Below, piece by piece: positions 1 through 5,915 of a stretch of 7,911 nt of DNA. Each line of letters begins with the position of its first letter. The stretch's first letter is position 1. The position numbers and the translations under genes were made by a program. This DNA is from Desulfobacteraceae bacterium. GTDB lineage: Bacteria; Desulfobacterota; Desulfobacteria; Desulfobacterales; Desulfosalsimonadaceae. Under the pieces are notes generated by a model that saw only the letters and a list, made by a program, of their open reading frames with translations, was not told the origin of the DNA and searched no databases. The DNA is taken from the NCBI GenBank assembly GCA_021162325.1, contig JAGGYV010000003.1, positions 1 through 7,911 on the forward strand, read 5' to 3'.

Positions 1-894
1 ATGAATAACAAGCGACAGATTAAAGACAGGGCGATTAAGTACATCTTTTTTATACTGGCATTTGTATCCATTGCCATTCTCTGTATGATCCTGATTTTTC
101 TGGTCAGGGAAGGAATGCCTGTTTTTGAGCTGGTATCGGTTAAGGATTTCCTGTTTGGCGATTACTGGTATCCGACATCAGGCCCCCCGGATTTTGGCAT
201 TTTCCCGTTGATCATTGCATCCCTGCTGGTCACCGTATGTTCCGCAGCAGTTGCTATTCCGCTGGGCGTCATGACGGCCATTTACCTGGCAGAAATTGCC
301 TCACACCGGGTAAAGGAAATCGCCAAACCCATGGTGGAGCTTCTGGCCTCTCTGCCGTCGGTGGTGATCGGATTTTTTGGTATGGTGATTGTGGCCCCGT
401 TTTTACAGGATGTGTTTGACATTCCCACCGGTTTAAATTTGTTTAACGCCTCTTTAATGCTGGCGTTCATGTCTGTTCCGACAATCTGTACCATTTCCGA
501 GGATGCTATCACCAGCGTCCCCATTGAGCTGAAAGAAGCTTCCCTGGCGCTTGGTGCCACCCATTGGGAAAGCATTGTTCGGGTGATTATTCCCGCATCA
601 CTGTCCGGGTTGAGCACGGCCGTTATTCTGGGAATGTCCCGGGCCATTGGCGAAACCATGGTGGTCTTAATGGTTGCCGGCGGTGCGGCCATGGTGCCGT
701 CATCCATTTTTGACCCGGTCCGGCCCATGCCGGCAAGCATTGCCGCAGAAATGGCGGAAGCACCGTTTCGGGGGGATCATTATTACGCATTGTTTGCAAC
801 GGGCATGGTGTTGTTTGTTTTTACACTGATATTTAATTTTATCGCCGATTATCTTTCAAACAAACACAGACAAGTCGGAGCGTCCACATTGTAG
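1..894 (+). CDS. pstC: Phosphate ABC transporter permease PstC
   Basis: One of the two inner-membrane subunits of the PstSCAB high-affinity phosphate importer; with PstA it forms the channel through which phosphate delivered by PstS passes. The 297-residue protein has an N-terminal membrane segment (about residues 15-37), a periplasmic stretch, then several further hydrophobic segments typical of the BPD_transp_1 fold. The cytoplasmic EAA loop that docks on the ATPase is visible at about residues 179-199 (EASLALG, then a conserved IPASL). It is followed by SRAIGETM, a form characteristic of PstC, where PstA has AAGET. Length fits the family. The ATG is the first base of the window, so its ribosome binding site and an upstream pstS cannot be seen. 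pstA follows 38 nt downstream, consistent with one operon. Family assignment is firm; PstC rather than PstA rests on the AIGET motif and gene order. Confidence 0.93.
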   Translation: MNNKRQIKDRAIKYIFFILAFVSIAILCMILIFLVREGMPVFELVSVKDFLFGDYWYPTSGPPDFGIFPLIIASLLVTVCSAAVAIPLGVMTAIYLAEIASHRVKEIAKPMVELLASLPSVVIGFFGMVIVAPFLQDVFDIPTGLNLFNASLMLAFMSVPTICTISEDAITSVPIELKEASLALGATHWESIVRVIIPASLSGLSTAVILGMSRAIGETMVVLMVAGGAAMVPSSIFDPVRPMPASIAAEMAEAPFRGDHYYALFATGMVLFVFTLIFNFIADYLSNKHRQVGASTL

Positions 895-932
895 GTCGGG
901 ATTCTTTCCCGATAAATGAAAAGGATAAAAAA

Positions 933-1817
933 TTGAGTCAAGCAACAATATCATTGGCGCAAAAAACTACCGGCCGCAGAAAATATTCGCAAGCGGTAAT
1001 GTTCTATTTATTCCGCATCGCAGCGGTGATTAATGCCCTGGCGTTGATGATTATTCTGTTTTTTTTGATTAAAAACGGCTGGCGGGCAATCAACTGGACA
1101 TTTTTAACCCAACCCCCCATTGATTCCATGACCAAAGGGGGCATTCTTCCCTGCATCGTCGGTACCATCTATTTAAGCATCGGGGCCATGGTGGTGGCGT
1201 TCCCTTTAGGGATAGCGTCCGCGATTTATTTAAATGAATATGCCAAACAGGGCTTCATTCTGAGAGTCATTCGTTTCGGTATTAGTAATCTGGCCGGTGT
1301 CCCGTCCGTGGTATTCGGACTGTTTGGACTGGCCTTGTTTGTGACATGGATGAAAATGGGGGTGAGTATTTTGTCCGGGGCACTGACGCTTGGATTTTTA
1401 ACGTTACCGGTGATTATCGGAACTGCGGAAGAGGCATTGCGCTCGGTGCCGGATACATATCGGGAGGCATCCCTCGGACTTGGGGCCAGCAAATGGCAGA
1501 CGATCTATCGGGTGATTCTTCCGGCTGCGCTGCCCTCTATACTCACCGGTGGCATTTTAGCATTGAGCCGGGCCGCCGGTGAAACAGCCGCCATCATGTT
1601 TACTGCTGCCGTGTTTTATACCAAAAAACTGCCGACGTCTGTATTTGACCAGGTCATGGCATTGCCATATCATATCTATGTACTGGCAACCGCCGGTACG
1701 GAAATTGAGCAGACCCGTCATCTTCAATACGGAACCGCCCTGATTCTTATTTTTTTGGTTTTGGGGATGAACCTGGTGGCTATTATTTACCGGTCGCGGT
1801 TACGTAAAAAAAGGTAA
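933..1817 (+). CDS. pstA: Phosphate ABC transporter permease PstA
   Basis: Second membrane subunit of the Pst phosphate importer and partner of the PstC encoded just upstream. The 294-residue product has an N-terminal membrane segment, then a multi-span permease domain. The EAA loop lies at about residues 178-201 (EASLGLGASKW, then VILPAAL) and is followed by SRAAGETAAI, the AAGET signature of PstA. The start is a TTG preceded by AAGGAT with a 6-nt gap. An ATG at 916 is out of frame and stops after six codons. Spacing and shared direction suggest co-transcription with pstC. The usual next gene, pstB (ATPase), is absent: 244 nt of AT-rich non-coding DNA and a radical SAM gene follow. The TTG start is the least certain point. 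Confidence 0.92.
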   Translation: MSQATISLAQKTTGRRKYSQAVMFYLFRIAAVINALALMIILFFLIKNGWRAINWTFLTQPPIDSMTKGGILPCIVGTIYLSIGAMVVAFPLGIASAIYLNEYAKQGFILRVIRFGISNLAGVPSVVFGLFGLALFVTWMKMGVSILSGALTLGFLTLPVIIGTAEEALRSVPDTYREASLGLGASKWQTIYRVILPAALPSILTGGILALSRAAGETAAIMFTAAVFYTKKLPTSVFDQVMALPYHIYVLATAGTEIEQTRHLQYGTALILIFLVLGMNLVAIIYRSRLRKKR

Positions 1818-1909
1818 TCTTTATTTTTAATTCAAAGAAAAAATACTTTTTTCAAAAGTTAAAACGATTAATTCAGGTTTTAATATGTGGCACAAGACAG
1901 GTTTGATCG

Positions 1910-1940
1910 TTGACAGTAAAAATCATTTCTGTCATGTAAA
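1910..1940 (+). promoter_or_regulatory. Inverted repeat TGACAG-N12-CTGTCA with -35-like TTGACA
   Basis: In the pstA to radical SAM gap, TGACAG (1911-1916) and CTGTCA (1929-1934) form a perfect 6-bp inverted repeat with a 12-nt spacer. The left arm overlaps a consensus TTGACA at 1910-1915. The right arm continues as CTGTCATGTAAA, which resembles one half of the enterobacterial Pho box, but no second direct half-site lies 11 nt away. No good -10 sits at 17 nt; the nearest is TGTAAA, 19 nt downstream. It may be an operator or promoter for the gene at 2062, but this is inference. Confidence 0.25.
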
Positions 1941-2010
1941 AAATTCGATTAGCTGGCCTGCAGTAATTGTGATATTTTTTATTAAATTTTTTAAAAACTA
2001 TAACATCCGG

Positions 2011-2034
2011 GGGCTTAAGATACTATTTAAGTCC
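2011..2034 (+). promoter_or_regulatory. Leader hairpin ahead of the radical SAM gene
   Basis: GGGCTTAA (2011-2018) can pair with TTAAGTCC (2027-2034): 8 bp including one G-U, with an 8-nt loop. It is followed by TTTAAA rather than a real T-tract, so it is a poor terminator. It ends about 8 nt before a GGAG (2042-2045) and 27 nt before the ATG at 2062, so it may affect translation of the downstream gene or be the tail of the pst transcript. Confidence 0.3.
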
Positions 2035-2061
2035 TTTAAACGGAGTAAGTGAGACCTGTAT

Positions 2062-3636
2062 ATGAAAGTAGCATTGATTGCCCCGCCCTATCCTTTGGAA
2101 GAAGCCCCATCCCCGCCTCTGGGCATTTGTTATGTTGCCGCAGCGTGTGAAGCCGCCGGTGCGGAAGTGATGATTATTGATTATATTGTCAGCCAATACA
2201 CGCCTGAAAAGTTATGGCGTCAGTTGGATGAATTTCAGCCGGATGTGGTGGGTGCTACGTCCGTGACGATAAGTTTCCTTGCTGCAGCTGAAATCTTAAA
2301 GGCAGCCAAACAGCATCGCCCGTCTGTTGTTACGGTGATGGGGGGGCCGCATGTTTCCTTTGATGCGGAAAATACGCTGACCCAATTTCCTGAAATCGAT
2401 GCCATCATTGTCGGTGAAGGGGAGAACACGATAATGCAGTGGCTGCCGGTGGCAAAGGATCGGACTGCATGGCATGACATCAAGGGGCTGGCTTTTTTTG
2501 AAGATGGACACTTTATTTTTACCGGCGCAGGAGAGTTTATTGAAAATCTGGACGCACTGCCGCTGCCGTCTCGTCATCTGCTTCCCCTATCCAAATATAA
2601 GGCACTGGGATTTCCCATCAGTATTATTACCAGCCGGGGGTGCCCCAATAAATGTATTTTTTGTCTGGGGAGAAAAATGGTCGGATTCAAGGTCCGGTAT
2701 CGTGATCCGGTGCAGGTGGTCGATGAAATTGAAATGATTTTAGACAGCGGGTTTGAGAGAATAAATATTGCCGATGATCTGTTCACGGCAAATAAAAAAC
2801 GGGTCAACGTGCTGTGCAAGGAAATTCTTAACCGGAACATAAAATTTGGTTGGAGTGCATTTGCGCGTGTTGATACGGTGGATGAAGAAATACTGGGAAT
2901 TATGAAAAAAGCCGGGTGCGATGCAGTCAGCTTTGGCATTGAATCCGGTAATTCGGAAATGTTGAAGCGGGTCAGAAAAAAAATTACCCTGGATCAGGCC
3001 CGAAAAGCAGTCCAGGCGTGCAAACAAGTCGGAATGATTGCCCATGCATCCTTTATGGTCGGACTTCCGGGGGAAAGTCAGCAGACCATGCAGGATTCAC
3101 TTGATTTTGCCCGTGAACTGGATATTGAACACGGGTACCATTTTTTGGCGCCTTTTCCCGGAACCACCGTCAGAGAGAGTCTTGATGAGTATGATCTTGA
3201 GATTTTAACGGATAACTGGACACGATATGATGCCAATAAGGCGATTGTCAGAACTTCTCATCTTGAACCGGAAGCCATGGAATCTTTTGTTGCCGGGGCA
3301 TACACGGATGTGTTCAAGCGGTGGGAAGATTCAAAAAAGCGATATACCGAAGGATGCGGTACACCGGAAGAGAATCTTGCCGTTGAAAGTGAACAGCGGC
3401 TGAAGCTGATTTATGATATTCTGTCGAACGATATGGTTGAAAATATCGGCAGTTTTCAAAAAATGGAAAATGATCCGGTCAGGGAATTAAGTGTTCGGAT
3501 CGCACAAAAGACAGAAATGGATCCGGATTTTGTTTTCCGCTATCTCAACCTGTGGGTGGAAAAAAAATATTTGCGTTATACGTTCAATAGCGGCCGGATC
3601 AAATGGGCCTGGACGCCTAACCGTTTTTTGAATTAA
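2062..3636 (+). CDS. B12-binding-domain radical SAM protein
   Basis: A cytoplasmic iron-sulfur enzyme of the cobalamin-dependent radical SAM superfamily (BchE/HpnP/methyltransferase type), 524 residues. Residues 1 to about 135 form a Rossmann-like B12-binding domain (start MKVALIAPPYP, later VMGGPHVSF and IVGEGENT). The radical SAM barrel follows, with the [4Fe-4S] ligands in CPNKCIFC (C194, C198, C201), a SAM-contacting strand FGIESG near 291-296, and GLPGE at 334-338, all usual in this class. Residues from about 420 on are a helical C-terminal extension I cannot assign. Members methylate unactivated carbon or phosphorus, or carry out ring formation; the substrate cannot be read from this sequence. 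No DxHxxG motif is evident, as in many members, so cobalamin binding is family-based inference. The ribosome binding site is weak: GGAG lies 16 nt from the ATG. No partner gene is adjacent. Confidence 0.9.
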   Translation: MKVALIAPPYPLEEAPSPPLGICYVAAACEAAGAEVMIIDYIVSQYTPEKLWRQLDEFQPDVVGATSVTISFLAAAEILKAAKQHRPSVVTVMGGPHVSFDAENTLTQFPEIDAIIVGEGENTIMQWLPVAKDRTAWHDIKGLAFFEDGHFIFTGAGEFIENLDALPLPSRHLLPLSKYKALGFPISIITSRGCPNKCIFCLGRKMVGFKVRYRDPVQVVDEIEMILDSGFERINIADDLFTANKKRVNVLCKEILNRNIKFGWSAFARVDTVDEEILGIMKKAGCDAVSFGIESGNSEMLKRVRKKITLDQARKAVQACKQVGMIAHASFMVGLPGESQQTMQDSLDFARELDIEHGYHFLAPFPGTTVRESLDEYDLEILTDNWTRYDANKAIVRTSHLEPEAMESFVAGAYTDVFKRWEDSKKRYTEGCGTPEENLAVESEQRLKLIYDILSNDMVENIGSFQKMENDPVRELSVRIAQKTEMDPDFVFRYLNLWVEKKYLRYTFNSGRIKWAWTPNRFLN

Positions 3637-3642
3637 AATAAT

Positions 3643-3662
3643 AGCTTTGTAAAAAGCTTTTT
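3643..3662 (+). terminator. Candidate intrinsic terminator after the radical SAM gene
   Basis: AGCTTT (3643-3648) pairs with AAAGCT (3653-3658) around a GTAA loop and is followed by TTTT, starting 7 nt after the stop codon. The stem is short and AT-rich, so termination may be only partial. Confidence 0.4.
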
Positions 3663-3700
3663 ATGGAGATGAATTACCACTCTATCAGAAAATAACTTAT

Positions 3701-3901
3701 CTATCATTTCAAATATTTATGAATGAATTGATAGGAGTATCCTTGTTTTTCACGGCAATTTATAGAAATGTCCGCATATGACTTTTTATAGGACCATTCC
3801 CTCTGATTGTCTGAATCTGTTCTTGTGATAACAATATGGATATGTTATCAATCATATCGGATTTGGAGAAATATAGTGTCAACGGTTTCGTTGTTTTTTT
3901 T
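3701..3901 (+). ncRNA. Candidate structured leader or small RNA upstream of the lipoprotein gene
   Basis: This gene-free stretch holds several inverted repeats in one direction. CTATCA-T-TTCA (3701-3711) pairs with TGAA-T-TGATAG (3724-3734). CCG-C-ATATG (3772-3780) pairs with CATAT-CGG (3853-3860) with one bulged C. Inside that pairing, TGATAACA (3826-3833) and TGTTATCA (3843-3850) are perfect 8-bp arms. A terminator-like hairpin with T8 closes the stretch at 3901, only 4 nt before the GGAGGG of the next gene. The layout suggests either a small RNA with its own terminator or an attenuator leader. I do not recognise a known riboswitch. The TGATAACA palindrome alone could instead be a protein operator. 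Confidence 0.3.
3880..3901 (+). terminator. Terminator/attenuator hairpin just before the lipoprotein RBS
   Basis: CAACG (3880-3884) pairs with CGTTG (3889-3893) around GTTT and is followed directly by eight T (3894-3901). The stem is only 5 bp, but the T-tract is strong. It stops 4 nt before the GGAGGG of the gene at 3919, so a transcript ending here would exclude that gene, as in attenuation. Confidence 0.5.
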
Positions 3902-3918
3902 AATTGGAGGGTATCTGA

Positions 3919-4260
3919 ATGAAGAATATAATCCGGTTCATCTTTGCGGCAATAATTTTTAGCCTGGTTTGCGGATGCACATCCAAGCTGGTGAGGATCG
4001 ATTCCAAACCGGCATTTGCAGATATTAAGATAAATAATAAATCTGTCGGCAAGACACCCATGTATCATCGGTTTTATGATTTATGGTATCCCTGGCCGAT
4101 GAAAAAAACAGATGATTATCTAATCCAGGCACAGCGGCCGGGGTTTGAACCCGAAGTGCAGATTTTTCATGAGACGCCGGTCCGGGCGGATATCAGCTAT
4201 GTGCCGGATGAAATATTTTTTAAAATGGTTCCATTGGCACCGGATGAGGATATGGAATAA
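3919..4260 (+). CDS. Small PEGA-like lipoprotein
   Basis: A 113-residue predicted lipoprotein of unknown specific role. Residues 1-19 are a lipoprotein signal: a lysine and an arginine, a hydrophobic core, then VCG before C20, the expected lipidated cysteine. Residues about 24-52 (IDSKPAFADIKINNKSVGKTP) follow the PEGA-domain pattern of an S-x-P-x-x-A segment, a beta strand with an N-G/N-K turn, and GxTP. PEGA domains are small beta folds common on surface or envelope proteins. The rest is rich in aromatic and acidic residues, with no transmembrane segment. An excellent GGAGGG site sits 7 nt before the ATG. It appears monocistronic, with a terminator-like hairpin directly upstream and a strong terminator about 200 nt downstream. 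The lipobox is clear; the PEGA call is moderate. Confidence 0.8.
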   Translation: MKNIIRFIFAAIIFSLVCGCTSKLVRIDSKPAFADIKINNKSVGKTPMYHRFYDLWYPWPMKKTDDYLIQAQRPGFEPEVQIFHETPVRADISYVPDEIFFKMVPLAPDEDME

Positions 4261-4277
4261 CCGTTTAAACAAATTTG

Positions 4278-4440
4278 ACAAACTCGTAAAAAGTCGGATT
4301 CCGATGGCAAAGAAAAAAAATCCACCAAATCTTAAGACTGGCGAGGCGCGCAAATCCTGAGTGATGATTCGTACTTAGCGTACTTTGAAGAAACGAAGAA
4401 TGCAGCGTAACACAGAATTTGGACTTTTTACGAAGCCATC
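4278..4440 (-). repeat. MITE-like palindromic repeat, copy A
   Basis: A 163-bp non-coding element between two genes. It has 12-bp terminal inverted repeats, TCGTAAAAAGTC at 4284-4295 and GACTTTTTACGA at 4422-4433. Read on the minus strand, the first 99 nt (4440 to 4342) match copy B at 7686-7784 in 95 of 99 positions with no gap. The middle of about 30 nt differs in length and sequence from copy B, and the far end matches again. Inside is the direct repeat AAGTACG-CT-AAGTACG. No transposase is present, so any mobility would depend on an enzyme elsewhere. Confidence 0.85.
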
Positions 4441-4458
4441 AAATTTATAATTAAAAAA

Positions 4459-4500
4459 AAAGGGCAGGACCGTTCAAATCGGTTCTGCCCTTTATTTTTT
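4459..4500 (+). terminator. Strong intrinsic terminator
   Basis: AAAGGGCAGGACCG (4459-4472) pairs with CGGTTCTGCCCTTT (4480-4493): 14 bp with a single G-U and a 7-nt loop, then A and T6. An A-run on the 5' side means it could also work on the minus strand. It would end transcription from the lipoprotein side and lies 44 nt before the start of the selenoprotein gene. Confidence 0.9.
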
Positions 4501-4520
4501 GTGCCAAAAAAGGATATGAT
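4492..4520 (+). promoter_or_regulatory. Possible weak promoter for the selenoprotein gene
   Basis: TATGAT at 4515-4520 matches a -10 box at five of six positions. The -35 position 17 nt upstream (TTATTT, 4492-4497) is poor and overlaps the terminator tail. With a strong terminator upstream, some promoter must lie in this short gap unless readthrough supplies the transcript, which is the main argument for it. Confidence 0.25.
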
Positions 4521-4543
4521 GTTTAAAAAATAAGGAGAATTGC

Positions 4544-5518
4544 ATGAATATCAACGATAATCCGAAAAAAGAAAATTACTGGGGCCGTCGTGCGGCATTC
4601 AGTCTGTTAAAGGATTTAAACTGAGCCCAGGCCACCCTGGAAGTTTTTCAGGATATGATCGACAGCCAGGATAATGATCTTGTAAAAGCGGTCACCGGTC
4701 TGGAAGGCGGGTGCGTTGCCTGCGGTTCTACCTGCGGGGTAGTTTCCGGCGGTTCCTTGGGGATTGCGCTGAACCATGAATCAGAGATTGCAGCAAACGG
4801 GGTATCGGCTGAAAAGAAGGTACTCACACAGGTCGGTGAATATGTCGACTGGTTCGGAAAAACCTATGGATCTTCATTTTGCCGGGGACGGACGCGAACC
4901 GACTTTTATTCTATATGGGGTCAGCTCAAATATTTTTTAACAATTTATCGTCTGTCCGGATGCTTTTGGCATATTCGCGGTTCTATGCGTTATCTTTATC
5001 AGACGAATCAAAAGCCGGTGGCTTCACCGAATAATTTTGCCACAGACAAAGCCGGGAAACCGTTTCACTGCGCCCGGGCTGTTTTGGAGGGTATCTGCGA
5101 AAATACAGGTATCGGAAACAAGCGTCTTGAAAATCTTTCATTTGTGTATGACGGCGGGGTGGGATTATCCGGCGGTGTTTGCGGTGCGCTGGTGGGTGCC
5201 ATAACGGGAATAAACCTGTTGCTGGGATTGTCGGTGAGAGATATGTTTTATTGGAAAATAATTAAAGGCTTCAGTGTCGGGCATGTCAACCTGCTGGTTG
5301 ATCGTCCGTTTGGAACCCGGGAACCGTTTAATGCAGGGAAACAGGTGGTGAAAAAATTCAAAGAAATTGCCGGATCATTTGAGTGTCAGGCTATTACTGA
5401 AAAAAAGTTTTCCGGCTGGGATGATTTTCAGGCGTTTATCAAAGGGGCAAGCCAGTGCCGGAAGTTGATAGATTTTGCGGTTGAAGAAGCGAGCGGGATT
5501 ATACGGCAGTATCAATAA
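4544..5518 (+). CDS. C-GCAxxG-C-C family selenoprotein, Sec at codon 27 (UGA 4622-4624)
   Basis: A putative cytoplasmic redox protein of 324 residues with an in-frame TGA at codon 27. AAGGAG (4532-4537) lies 6 nt before the ATG at 4544, and the frame stays open on both sides of the TGA; the next in-frame ATG (4655) has no good site. The protein is two tandem family modules, each near the usual 140 residues. Module 2 shows the four conserved cysteines: C176 (HCARAVLEG), C213 (CGALVG), C281 and C305. Module 1 aligns with U27 (NUAQATLEV), C64 (CGVVSG), C113 and probably C140, so the UGA falls on a family cysteine. Module 1 also has an extra C57-x-x-C60 pair. A SECIS-like hairpin follows the UGA. 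Reaction and partner are unknown. The alternative is a nonsense mutation or sequencing error, made unlikely by the exact Cys position, the hairpin and the intact 287 codons downstream. Confidence 0.82.
4636..4652 (+). promoter_or_regulatory. Bacterial SECIS-like hairpin
   Basis: CCTGGAA (4636-4642) pairs with TTTCAGG (4646-4652): 7 bp with one G-U and a three-base loop GTT. The loop begins with G at 4643, leaving 18 nt between the UGA and the loop. Known bacterial SECIS elements have a short stem 16-37 nt or so after the UGA and a G among the first loop bases, so this fits. Its role would be to bind SelB and recruit Sec-tRNA. A competing stem, CCAGG-CCAC-CCTGG (4627-4640), shares the 5' arm. 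Confidence 0.65.
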
Positions 5519-5581
5519 TCATGATAGTTTTGTAAAAAGAGATATGTTGATGTTCATTGTCCATTACGAATCCGTTGAGTC

Positions 5582-5611
5582 CTATCGTTCTATCATTCTA
5601 TCGTTCTATCG
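5582..5611 (+). repeat. Short 8-bp tandem repeat
   Basis: Three and three-quarter copies of CTATCRTT in a row (CTATCGTT, CTATCATT, CTATCGTT, CTATCG). The array lies between the ends of two convergent genes and its last unit holds the stop codon of the minus-strand FmdB gene. It is probably a replication-slippage array; no function is evident. Confidence 0.7.
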
Positions 5612-5851
5612 GGGGCCGGGGATATCGTAGGTCGCACAGGACCCGCCGGAACAGGTATGGCTTTGGCAAGTGGCTTTTGAGGCATCTGAGCCGGCACCGC
5701 CGGGTATGGAAAAGTTGGTCGAACTTAAAACCCTTTGCAGGTTTTCAGATCCGCATTTATCGCATTTCATTTCAACTTTTTCATCACTGCTTCTAAACAG
5801 GATTTCTTTTTTTTCACTACAGTCCGCACATTGAAATTCATATATCGGCAT
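5606..5851 (-). CDS. FmdB-type zinc ribbon protein
   Basis: A small (81-residue) protein of the FmdB/CxxC_CXXC_SSSS regulatory-protein family. The start MPIYEFQCADC is characteristic. C8-x-x-C11 and C30-x-x-C33 form the expected four-cysteine zinc ribbon, followed by the usual Ser/Gly-rich tail, here with three further cysteines (ATCQSHTCSGGSC). Members are widespread and mostly uncharacterised; one was named as a putative regulator near formamidase genes, so no function should be read from the name. AAAGGAG precedes the ATG with about 6 nt between. The gene is convergent with the selenoprotein gene and divergent from the small membrane protein gene. Family assignment is firm, role unknown. 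Confidence 0.9.
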   Translation of the reverse strand: MPIYEFQCADCSEKKEILFRSSDEKVEMKCDKCGSENLQRVLSSTNFSIPGGAGSDASKATCQSHTCSGGSCATYDIPGPR

Positions 5852-5885
5852 GGGTTGCTCCTTTTGGTTAATTTTATTTAAATTA

Positions 5886-5915
5886 TTTGTATTATTATCA
5901 GATGATCATTGTCAA
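5886..5915 (-). promoter_or_regulatory. Candidate promoter for the FmdB-type gene
   Basis: On the minus strand a perfect TTGACA (5915-5910) is followed 18 nt later by TACAAA (5891-5886), four of six bases of a -10 box. Transcription would begin about 30 nt before the ATG at 5851. The -35 is strong and the -10 mediocre. Confidence 0.4.

Noticed and set aside
282..740. Long minus-strand open frame opposite pstC
   Set aside because: Antisense shadow of a clear pstC gene, with no ribosome binding site and no recognisable domain.
1831..1860. A/T-only hairpin (GAAAAAA-TAC-TTTTTTC) after pstA as a terminator
   Set aside because: The stem is almost all A-T with a 3-nt loop and no separate T-tract; too weak to call.
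3760..4068. Minus-strand open frame of 102 codons overlapping the lipoprotein gene
   Set aside because: It overlaps the well-supported lipoprotein start and the structured leader, and the product has low-complexity, non-protein-like composition.
4544..4624. Reading 4544-4624 as a degraded gene with a nonsense mutation
   Set aside because: The TGA falls exactly on a family cysteine, a SECIS-like hairpin follows, and there are no other stops or frameshifts. Not fully excluded.
4627..4640. CCAGG-CCAC-CCTGG hairpin as the SECIS element
   Set aside because: Its loop has no G and begins only 7 nt after the UGA, too near for known bacterial SECIS elements; the 4636-4652 stem fits better.
4655..5518. 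Start of the C-GCAxxG protein at the ATG at 4655
   Set aside because: No good ribosome binding site is near it, and it would cut off the first family-conserved position; ATG 4544 has AAGGAG at 6 nt and is in the same frame through the UGA.
5557..5796. Plus-strand open frame across the FmdB gene
   Set aside because: Arg-rich shadow of the FmdB-type zinc ribbon gene on the other strand, starting within the tandem repeat area.
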